A stretch of DNA of 11,371 bases, taken from assembly GCA_002441135.1 (NCBI GenBank), contig DJVJ01000047.1, positions 1 through 11,371 on the forward strand. The letters are read 5' to 3'. A program made the position numbers and the translations under genes. Positions within the stretch are counted from its first letter, which is position 1. The number at the start of each line of letters is the position of its first letter. Under the pieces are notes generated by a model. It had not been told where the DNA came from. It saw only the letters and a list, made by a program, of their open reading frames with translations, and searched no databases. Positions 5,461 to 11,371 of this stretch are shown in pieces. Source of the stretch: Caryophanales bacterium UBA6259. Lineage in GTDB: Bacteria > Bacillota > Bacilli > Tepidibacillales > Tepidibacillaceae.

Positions 5461-5937
5461 ATGAAACGCGGTTCAACACTTTTTTTAAAGATAGCAGTAT
5501 TTCTTATTGGAGCTCCAGTCCTTGCTTTGGGGGGATTTGGGTTGCCTTGGTTGGTTAATCATCCAGTAAACCCAGACTATGCCCATATACTATATCCCAT
5601 TTTAGTTGGTATGTTTTTATCAGCGATACCGTTTTACATTGCATTGTATCAGGCTTTTAAACTTTTAAGTTATATTGATATGAACAAGGCTTTCTCTCAG
5701 ATTTCTGTTGTTGCTTTAAAGAATATTAAATACTGTGCAATCGCAATCAGTACCTTGTATGGGGTAATGTTGCCTTTCGTTTTTCTTGTAGCAGAGAAAG
5801 ATGATGCCCCAGGTCTTATCATAGTTGGAATGGTTCCTATTTTTGCTTCCATGGTGATTGCAGTATTCGCTGCTGTTTTACAAAGACTTTTGCAAGAAGC
5901 GATTGATATAAAATCAGAAAACGATTTAACGGTCTGA
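5461..5937 (+). CDS. DUF2975 family (YoaS-like) membrane protein
   Basis: This is a 158-residue membrane protein with four predicted hydrophobic helices at about residues 8-30, 44-70, 88-111 and 117-141. ATG 5461 is chosen because TGAGGTG (5448-5454) lies just before it; the in-frame GTG at 5452 falls inside that ribosome binding site. The layout, with F(K)LL.YID...AFS near residues 66-80 and a C-terminal LQ.LLQEAI(D)IKSENDLTV, is the signature of DUF2975. There, an LxxAIxIK-ENDLTV-type tail is followed immediately by a small Cro/C1 regulator, as it is here. It resembles Bacillus subtilis YoaS. Its stop codon (5935-5937) lies within the ribosome binding site of the next gene, so translation is probably coupled. 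The molecular function is unknown. Confidence 0.85.
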   Translation: MKRGSTLFLKIAVFLIGAPVLALGGFGLPWLVNHPVNPDYAHILYPILVGMFLSAIPFYIALYQAFKLLSYIDMNKAFSQISVVALKNIKYCAIAISTLYGVMLPFVFLVAEKDDAPGLIIVGMVPIFASMVIAVFAAVLQRLLQEAIDIKSENDLTV

Positions 5938-5947
5938 GGTGATTAAC

Positions 5948-6169
5948 ATGGCAATTATAATAAATATTGATGTGATGCTGGCCAAAAGGAAAATGAGCGT
6001 AACTGAACTTTCGGAGAGAGTTGGAATAACAATGGCCAATCTTTCGATCTTGAAAAATGGAAAGGCAAAAGCGATTCGAATATCCACTCTAGAGGCGATT
6101 TGTAAGGCTTTAGAATGTCAGCCTGGTGATATATTGGAATATAAAGATGATGAAGACAGTCAAGGATAA
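5948..6169 (+). CDS. yozG: YozG-like Cro/C1-type helix-turn-helix regulator
   Basis: This is a 73-residue DNA-binding protein that is almost entirely one HTH_3/Cro-C1 domain. IINIDVMLAKRKMSVTEL leads into the helix-turn-helix at about residues 17-38 (VTELSERVGIT..NLSILKNGK). It is followed by the fourth-helix line TLEAICKALECQPGDILEY, typical of YozG and its many relatives. ATG 5948 was chosen over GTG 5939 because TGAGGTG (5935-5941) is its ribosome binding site and overlaps the stop of the DUF2975 gene. DUF2975 membrane proteins and these regulators are a conserved pair in Bacillota. The regulator may control its own operon, perhaps in response to the membrane partner, but nothing in the sequence proves that. 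Confidence 0.9.
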   Translation: MAIIINIDVMLAKRKMSVTELSERVGITMANLSILKNGKAKAIRISTLEAICKALECQPGDILEYKDDEDSQG

Positions 6170-6194
6170 AGGCTGTCGAGGAGGAGGTATAGGT

Positions 6195-7439
6195 ATGGAC
6201 ATTAACAATCAAATTGCTGAAAATATCAATAACCCCCATGAGCTAGAGAGAATATTTAGAAAAGACCCAGAAGCTTTTGAAAAATCATTTACATACGTTT
6301 GGGAACAAAACCCTGATTCACAGGTACTTGCTGTTTGGTATGAAAGATTGCATTTTAAGGAGACTGCAAATACTGAAAATGCTTCTTTGCTTCAGAAAGA
6401 TTTCTTATTAATGGGGATTTTAGCAACTCTAGCTGGATTAAGCACTAGGATAATTATGTATTTTGTAGAATTGGAGGTAATAGCCCCTATTAACCTTGCT
6501 TTTGGGATACTTCCATTTATTGCTGCCTATTTTGTATATAATAATACCCCAAAAAAAAGTGTGGTTTACACCCTCGTATCATTATTTTTAGTCTCCGCAC
6601 TTTATATTAATCTACTGCCGCTGGAATATACAGACAGTATTATTCTGACTTATCTACATCTTCCCATTTTTTTATGGGTATTATTAGGGCTAGCATTTAC
6701 AGGAAATAAATATGGCATAGGTAGTAAAAGATTAGCCTATCTTAAATTTAATGGGGAATTTGCTATACTCTATGCCACCATGGCAATCAGCGGAATGCTG
6801 TTAACGGCATTAACCATGCAGTTATTTACATTTGTCGGAATAAATATAGAAGAATTCTATTTTAAAAATGTCGTTTTATTCGGTGCTGCGGCTCTATCTG
6901 TTGTAGCGACATACCTAGTATCAAGGAACCTGAAGCTTGCTAAAAATATTGCACCATATATAGCCAAAATTTTTAGTCCTCTAGTACTTGCTACATTGTT
7001 AGTCTATCTTGTTACGGTTATTTGGGTAGGAAAAAGTCCATTCTTGGATCGCGATTTCCTTCTATCCTTTAACGGAATACTCCTTATTGTATTGGCTGTC
7101 ACTATATTTTCTATTACTGAAAGTGGTGCAGACAAGACAAAGAACATTTCTGACTATATAAATTTTTCCCTAATTGTTCTTGCTTTGATCATTGACAGTG
7201 TTGCTTTATCAGCTATAGTATTTAGGCTTTCTTCTTATGGGATTACGCCCAACAGACTTGCTGTTTTAGGCGTAAACATACTTATCTGGGTCAATCTCAT
7301 TTGGATTATGTTCGCCTATTTTCGATTTTTACAAAACAAAACTGGACCTTCAACTATTCAGGATGCTGTAACCAAGTATTTACCGGTCTATGGACTTTGG
7401 GCAGCTTTCGTTGTTGTTATTTTCCCTTTAATTTTTTAA
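6195..7439 (+). CDS. Polytopic membrane protein, DUF4153-like
   Basis: This is a 414-residue protein with a soluble N-terminal part of about 65 residues (ELERIFRKDPEAFEKSF..VWEQNPDSQVLAVWYERL), then roughly ten or eleven membrane helices to the very end. ATG 6195 follows the strong ribosome binding site GAGGAGG (6181-6187). An in-frame ATG at 6126 lies inside the preceding gene and has no such site. A loop late in the protein reads YGITPNRLAVLG..ILIWVNLIWI, a pattern I associate with DUF4153 membrane proteins, with a TPNR-type motif before a helix. The N-terminal segment suggests a domain that reports on its own or a partner's state; this is speculation. It begins 25 bases after the YozG-like gene and should be the last gene of that operon. 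No transport motif is recognised and the function is unknown. Confidence 0.75.
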   Translation: MDINNQIAENINNPHELERIFRKDPEAFEKSFTYVWEQNPDSQVLAVWYERLHFKETANTENASLLQKDFLLMGILATLAGLSTRIIMYFVELEVIAPINLAFGILPFIAAYFVYNNTPKKSVVYTLVSLFLVSALYINLLPLEYTDSIILTYLHLPIFLWVLLGLAFTGNKYGIGSKRLAYLKFNGEFAILYATMAISGMLLTALTMQLFTFVGINIEEFYFKNVVLFGAAALSVVATYLVSRNLKLAKNIAPYIAKIFSPLVLATLLVYLVTVIWVGKSPFLDRDFLLSFNGILLIVLAVTIFSITESGADKTKNISDYINFSLIVLALIIDSVALSAIVFRLSSYGITPNRLAVLGVNILIWVNLIWIMFAYFRFLQNKTGPSTIQDAVTKYLPVYGLWAAFVVVIFPLIF

Positions 7440-7497
7440 TAATAGATATTAAAAATATTATAGTTTAGGTATAGAACGATTAGAGAAATTTATGGTA

Positions 7498-7527
7498 TTG
7501 AAGGTACTAATTACCATTGATTATAAT
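7498..7527 (+). promoter_or_regulatory. Sigma-A-type promoter for the nucleotidyltransferase-like gene
   Basis: TTGAAG (7498-7503) and a perfect TATAAT (7522-7527) are 18 bases apart. A transcript would start near 7534, leaving a leader of about 55 bases before ATG 7591. This supports that start over the in-frame ATG at 7492, which would lie upstream of the transcript. Confidence 0.5.
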
Positions 7528-7590
7528 TTAATTGTAGGTAAACAGCTGTTACTGGGTATTATCAAATTTTGGGGTTTGGGGGGAAAAGTA

Positions 7591-8628
7591 ATGAGAAATA
7601 TCAATAAGGAATTAATAGATTGGGCAATTAATAAAATTCAAAAGGATTATCCTGAGGATGTAAGTTTACTTATAGGACATAAGCATTGGAAAATTAAGCC
7701 TGACGGAGATGAAGTTGCATTTAACTTCTTCATTCCGGCAACAGAGCATGGTTACTCCTTGGCAAAAACATTTATAATAGATGAAATCGGCTATGATTTG
7801 TTTCCTATGTCTTGGGCAAGAGTGGAAGGGTTAGCAAATATAAATGAAGGTATTACTACTTGTCTTGCTGATGGGGTTATTTTATACGCACGTAGTGAAG
7901 AAGACAAACAACAATTTATTGATCTTCAACAAAAGCTGCAAGAGAATTTGAAGAACGCTAGTTTTACTTATAAAAAGGGACTTGAGAAAATCAATATCGC
8001 GATGGACCTATATAAGAACATGATGTTTGAAGAATCGTTAGGTCAGGTACGTAAAGCAAGTGGATATATCGCGGAATATCTATCACAAGCCATTGCTACT
8101 TTAAATGGAACTTACTTTGAAAGAGGCCTAGAGAATCAAATTGAGATATTAGATAATATGAAATATATTCCTGAACAATTTTCTTTTCTGTACCAGAGAA
8201 TTGTAAAAGCAGAGACTATAAACGAACTAAAAGAAATCACGCATCAAATAATTAGTGTGACACGAACTTATTTTATGGAAAGAGCTCCCCAAAGTGAATT
8301 AGAAAACAAAGAGTTTAATTTTGAGGATTTGGCTGCTTGGTACGAGGAAGGCAAATATACATTTAGAAGAATATATTACTATTGTGATCAGAAAGATGTA
8401 TTTAACTCTTTTGCGTGGGGATTTCATTTCCAACAAGAATTCGATTCGATTCAAGCGGAGTTTGGACTTCAACCTATGGATATTATGAGTGTTTATAACC
8501 CGAAAAATCTAGATCTTTTCCGCAAATGGACGGAGCAAATTGAACAATATATTGTCTCAGAAATTAGAAATCATGGGGTTAAAATAAAGGAGTATTCAAG
8601 TCTTGAAGAATTTTTAAAGGTAAACTAG
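7591..8628 (+). CDS. Nucleotidyltransferase-like protein with HEPN-like helical C-terminal half
   Basis: This is a 345-residue soluble protein. ATG 7591 follows a G-rich ribosome binding site (7578-7584), and a promoter lies between it and the upstream in-frame ATG 7492. The N-terminal part, about 1-115, reads SLLIGHKHWKIKPDGDEVAFNFFIPATE, then LAKTFIIDEIGYDLFPMSW and CLADGVILYARSEEDKQQF. This recalls the Pol-beta-type nucleotidyltransferases of Bacillota in which a degenerate core ends in 'vLYa.s.ed..rF..L'. The usual GS and paired Asp residues are not seen, so catalysis is doubtful. From about 120 on it is helical: YKNMMFEESLGQVRKASGYIAEYLSQAI recalls HEPN or substrate-binding domains. An 85-residue HTH gene follows after 18 bases, probably in the same operon. 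The fold assignment is inference; the family is otherwise uncharacterised. Confidence 0.65.
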   Translation: MRNINKELIDWAINKIQKDYPEDVSLLIGHKHWKIKPDGDEVAFNFFIPATEHGYSLAKTFIIDEIGYDLFPMSWARVEGLANINEGITTCLADGVILYARSEEDKQQFIDLQQKLQENLKNASFTYKKGLEKINIAMDLYKNMMFEESLGQVRKASGYIAEYLSQAIATLNGTYFERGLENQIEILDNMKYIPEQFSFLYQRIVKAETINELKEITHQIISVTRTYFMERAPQSELENKEFNFEDLAAWYEEGKYTFRRIYYYCDQKDVFNSFAWGFHFQQEFDSIQAEFGLQPMDIMSVYNPKNLDLFRKWTEQIEQYIVSEIRNHGVKIKEYSSLEEFLKVN

Positions 8629-8646
8629 TTTAGAGGGGCGATTATA

Positions 8647-8904
8647 ATGAAATATACGAACGCCTCAGATATACTACCTGATAAACTCCTTCGCGAGGTT
8701 CAAAAATACGCACAAGGAGAAGCACTTTATATTCCCGCGGTTGCAGAACGTAAAAAATGGGGAGAAAGTTCTGGGGCAAGAAGCTTTTATGAGCATCGAA
8801 ACCAAGAGATCCGTCAAAAGTTCAGAGAGAATGTTTCTATTGAAAAGTTAGCAGACCAGTATTGTCTAGCTGTAGAAACTGTTCGAAAGATCGTGTATAA
8901 GTAG
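8647..8904 (+). CDS. CD3324 family protein, small helix-turn-helix (Mor-like)
   Basis: This is an 85-residue protein recognisable as the CD3324 family: MKYTNASDILPDKLLREVQKY at the start, YIPAV..RKKWGE.SG in the middle, and a C-terminal helix-turn-helix, ENVSIEKLADQYCLAVETVRKIVYK (about 60-85). The HTH resembles that of Mor/MarR-unrelated phage-type activators, with KLA..Y.L....R.IV. The family is common in Bacillota and has no proven function; DNA binding is the natural prediction. ATG 8647 has GAGGGG at about 8632-8637. It starts 18 bases after the nucleotidyltransferase-like gene, so both are likely one transcript that ends at the hairpin 8921-8968. Confidence 0.85.
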   Translation: MKYTNASDILPDKLLREVQKYAQGEALYIPAVAERKKWGESSGARSFYEHRNQEIRQKFRENVSIEKLADQYCLAVETVRKIVYK

Positions 8905-8920
8905 GGAAAGTACAAACAAA

Positions 8921-8974
8921 AGGGACTATTGCCTTCCGAACTATTAAGTTCGTATTGCAACAGTCCCTACTTTT
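8921..8974. terminator. Bidirectional intrinsic terminator between convergent genes
   Basis: AGGGACT (8921-8927) pairs with AGTCCCT (8962-8968). TTGC next to it pairs with GCAA across a one-base mismatch. An inner stem CGAACT 8938-8943 / AGTTCG 8947-8952 has a 4-base loop. TTTT follows on the plus strand (8971-8974) and TTTTG on the minus strand. The hairpin sits between the stop at 8904 and the minus-strand stop at 8981, so it serves both. Confidence 0.85.
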
Positions 8975-8980
8975 ATTTAT

Positions 8981-10543
8981 TTAAATTACTTCGTTTTTCT
9001 GTTCTTCAGTTAATAGCCCAAACAGCTTCAACAGCTTTTGCCAAAAAGTTAGCTGAACAGGTTCTTCAACAACTGCTTTCTCGATTTCAGGGAGTTGGAT
9101 AGAATCTGTTTTTAGTACAAATTGAACAGCGGAAACATTCGTGTTTTTCTCGGAAACAAAGGAGATGACTTGATCCCCGTTGCCAGAAATACTACTGAGC
9201 ATTTCATCAATTTTATCATCAATTTCGTTGCTCATACCAGAAGTTCCATTTCTTAATTTCATCGTGCCGTTTTTATAGGCAGCAAGGCCATCTCGCAGTT
9301 CTTTTATCCCTGCATTTAGCTCTACACCTGCATTATAAAGTTCATTTGCTGAAGCTGCTATTATTGCGGAAGAAGATTTAAATTCTGCTGTACCGTTTGC
9401 CAAATCGGTAGCACCTTGGCCAAGCTGGGAAACACCATCTGTGTAACCCTTTAATCCTTGGGTAAACTGTACAGCACCATCAAGCTGTTTTTTAACCTCA
9501 GCAAGGTTAGGGATAGAGGACAATACTTGGCTATAATTCTCCGGTGTAAGTACAGGAAGTCCTAAGCCCATTTGGCCAAGCTTTGCATTAACGGAATCAA
9601 ATGTTGCTTGTTGGATGGCCAAAGCTCCATTGACTAAAGCATCATTTTGCTTAGTTAATTCATTTAAACCGTTACTTAATGCCGCTGCCCCAGAATTTAA
9701 CTGAGCTGCGCCATTTGAAAGCTGTAGAAGACCATCATTAAAGGCCTTCATTCCATCCATGTACTTTTGCATTCCGTTTGATAATTGATATACCCCAGTT
9801 AATAATCCAGCTGCACCCACATCAAGAGACTTTATGGCATCAGTAAGTTCTGAAATTTGTCCAGTAAACTCTTCGTTGTCAACGTTAATTCCGAGGGCTA
9901 GCTTAATACCGTTGATAGTGATTGGTTCCATTTCAAAATCATGAACATCGGCTGTCACGGTAATATCAATCGTGTTACCGGGTAAAACGGTATAAGTAAG
10001 CTGCTTTTTGCTTCCCGCTTCAGCAATAGTGGCATTCTCTGCTTCAATATTAGAGCTTAGCTTATTGTCGAGCAAAACTGCGATTTGCAAGGCATAATTG
10101 TTAAAAAAGGTGTCGTCGATATTGGTGTTCTGTTGTACTGATATCGTTATTTCTAACTTACCATTTTTTCCGGCAAGTTCAGTTCCAGGAATTTCTTTGC
10201 CATCTAAGAAATATTTGATCGCAATATCCCAAGGTAAATCCTTCCCTTCAAGTGAGCCTTGATAGTAAAACTTTTTTGCATCAGTGTTTATCGATATTTG
10301 ATCATCCTTTTGAATAATTTTTTCAGAGGATGTCATGTTTCTGATATCAGAATAATTACCATAATCGATTATTGAACCGCCGTTAAAGATATTCACTACA
10401 TAAAGATTGTTTATACTTCCATCTAGGTTCAGTATACCGTAAACCACTTCTTCTTTTGGTGAAGGCTGATTTTCAGCAGATACGGTGAGGACCGTTGTAA
10501 AAAGCAATGTAAATGCCAAAGCAAAGGCAAATATTTTTTTCAT
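8981..10543 (-). CDS. Exported YhgE/Pip-like coiled-coil repeat protein, MMPL transporter partner
   Basis: This is a 520-residue protein with a signal peptide (MKKIFAFALAFTLLFTTVLT, cleavage after VSA at about 23). The start is ATG 10543, because AAGGAG sits ten bases ahead of it; an in-frame GTG at 10552 is too close. After a mixed beta region (about 25-220) come two tracts of 7-residue-like repeats, at about 225-300 and 360-465. They read QLSNGMQKYMDG, QLSNGAAQLNSGAAALSNG, DGVSQLGQGATDLANG, and similar. These 'L..G' repeats are typical of the YhgE/Pip-type proteins. There is no terminal membrane helix, but a short amphipathic stretch TFWQKLLKLFGLL precedes the end. It lies 21 bases after the MMPL gene on the same strand, so the two should be one operon and probably act together at the envelope. 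The substrate is unknown. Confidence 0.8.
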   Translation of the reverse strand: MKKIFAFALAFTLLFTTVLTVSAENQPSPKEEVVYGILNLDGSINNLYVVNIFNGGSIIDYGNYSDIRNMTSSEKIIQKDDQISINTDAKKFYYQGSLEGKDLPWDIAIKYFLDGKEIPGTELAGKNGKLEITISVQQNTNIDDTFFNNYALQIAVLLDNKLSSNIEAENATIAEAGSKKQLTYTVLPGNTIDITVTADVHDFEMEPITINGIKLALGINVDNEEFTGQISELTDAIKSLDVGAAGLLTGVYQLSNGMQKYMDGMKAFNDGLLQLSNGAAQLNSGAAALSNGLNELTKQNDALVNGALAIQQATFDSVNAKLGQMGLGLPVLTPENYSQVLSSIPNLAEVKKQLDGAVQFTQGLKGYTDGVSQLGQGATDLANGTAEFKSSSAIIAASANELYNAGVELNAGIKELRDGLAAYKNGTMKLRNGTSGMSNEIDDKIDEMLSSISGNGDQVISFVSEKNTNVSAVQFVLKTDSIQLPEIEKAVVEEPVQLTFWQKLLKLFGLLTEEQKNEVI

Positions 10544-10564
10544 CGTAATCACACTCCTTATCGT

Positions 10565-11371
10565 TTATTTATGAAATTTGTTATTCATGGTAGTCTTTTG
10601 GATGACTTTATCAAAGAATACAAGTAGCGCTGGTAGTACGCCAGCCACCATCACAAAGGATAGTACTGTTCCTCTACCAAGTAATGTTCCAAGCTCACTA
10701 ATGATTGGATTGCTTGACGTTAAGGCTAATATATATCCTGCAGACGCAAGAATAGTTGCAGATATAAGGATTGCCACCAAATTATCTTCAATAGTTACTC
10801 TCATCGCATCCTTCTTGGTAAGCGTTTGTCTATTATTTAAATAAGCATTGGTGAACAAAATGGCATAGTCCACTGTTGCTCCAAGCTGTACGGTACTAAT
10901 GATTAAATAGCCAATAAAACTTAAAGGCCGATCGGCAAAATATGGAAAGGACAGGTTAATCCAAATTGCCGTTTCAATGGTAAAGAGTAAAAACAATGGG
11001 ATGGTCAGTGAACGAAATGTCACCAGTAATACTATAAATATGCCTATAACTGCCACAAGGTTAATCAATGCTGTATCGATGGAAACCACACTACTCATAT
11101 CATAAAGTGTGGCACTTTGGCCTGCTAAATAATAGTTGTCATAATATTTTGCAGCTGTATCTAAGACAGATTGAACAGTATTAAAGGTGTCTTCGCCTTC
11201 CTCAGCCATATTTGTGTAAAGAATCATTCGAGTGTAATGTTCTGAATAGAACTGTTCCACTGCTTCTTTTGGAACAAATTCGGGCGGTATTTCCGCTCCG
11301 ACAGCTGTAGCGAAAGATACAACACTTGTTACATAAGGGATATTAGCAAGTGCATCACTTAGCTCTGCTTC
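10565..11371 (-). CDS. MMPL/RND-type transporter, C-terminal part (5' end outside window)
   Basis: The frame is open from the right edge (11371) to TAA at 10565-10567, giving 268 codons. The GTG at 11260 is an internal codon, because the frame continues upstream as EAELSDALANIPYVTSVVSF. After a periplasmic-type region come five or six membrane helices: LINLVAVIGIFIVLLVTF, LFLLFTIETAIWINL, YLIISTVQLGATVDYAILF, AILISATILASAGYIL and a last GTVLSFVMVAGVLPALLVFF. TVDYAILFTN is the usual MMPL/SSD motif, with the acidic residue in the proton-relay region. MMPL transporters move lipids or amphiphiles across or out of the membrane. This gene lacks its first half, so the substrate and full length are unknown. 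The next gene on the strand is the YhgE-like partner, 21 bases on. Confidence 0.9.
   Translation of the reverse strand, partial: EAELSDALANIPYVTSVVSFATAVGAEIPPEFVPKEAVEQFYSEHYTRMILYTNMAEEGEDTFNTVQSVLDTAAKYYDNYYLAGQSATLYDMSSVVSIDTALINLVAVIGIFIVLLVTFRSLTIPLFLLFTIETAIWINLSFPYFADRPLSFIGYLIISTVQLGATVDYAILFTNAYLNNRQTLTKKDAMRVTIEDNLVAILISATILASAGYILALTSSNPIISELGTLLGRGTVLSFVMVAGVLPALLVFFDKVIQKTTMNNKFHK

Noticed and set aside
5955..6239. Minus-strand open frame opposite the YozG-like gene
   Set aside because: It covers a strongly conserved plus-strand HTH gene and the start of the next gene. It has no features of its own.
1..11371. CRISPR array, tRNA or rRNA genes
   Set aside because: No regularly spaced direct repeats, no tRNA-like cloverleaf and no conserved rRNA segments were noticed on either strand.

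Overview
The window looks like chromosomal DNA of a low-GC Gram-positive bacterium (Bacillota, bacilli or clostridia). The evidence is the AT-rich genes, strong AGGAGG-type ribosome binding sites, U-tailed terminators, and families typical of that phylum: a YoaS/YozG-like pair, a CD3324-family protein, a DUF4153-like membrane protein, and an MMPL transporter paired with a YhgE-like secreted protein. The genus cannot be fixed by reading alone.

Positions 1-5360 read as an accessory or patchwork region on the plus strand. It starts with the C-terminal half of a SAM-dependent methyltransferase, followed by a small membrane protein with two tandem YiaAB domains (682-1140) and its terminator. Next comes a frameshifted, stop-broken methyltransferase remnant (1233-1363) and a gene-poor stretch. 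Two imperfect palindromes of one repeat family, at 1686-1754 and 2361-2453, bracket an unrecognised gene (1782-2357). They end in a shared GAAACGTTA..TGA element and give the interval the look of a single-gene cassette. A DUF5677/HEPN-like gene (2493-3344) follows directly. Positions 3345-3870 hold coding debris and a 14-bp perfect inverted repeat. Then come an AAC(6')-type aminoglycoside acetyltransferase homologue (3871-4407) and a second, intact class I methyltransferase (4474-5316), closed by a strong terminator.

Positions 5380-8904 carry two plus-strand units. The first is a probable three-gene operon: a DUF2975 (YoaS-like) membrane protein, a YozG-like Cro/C1 regulator, and a large DUF4153-like membrane protein. 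The second unit follows a good promoter at 7498-7527. It has a nucleotidyltransferase-like protein with a HEPN-like helical half, and an 85-residue CD3324-family helix-turn-helix protein.

A bidirectional hairpin terminator (8921-8974) separates these from a minus-strand pair reading in from the right edge: the C-terminal half of an MMPL/RND-type transporter, and an exported protein rich in YhgE/Pip-like 'L..G' repeats, probably its partner.

The strongest candidates for something not well described are the paired attC-like palindromes and the gene between them. The degenerate nucleotidyltransferase/HEPN-like gene with its small HTH partner comes second.
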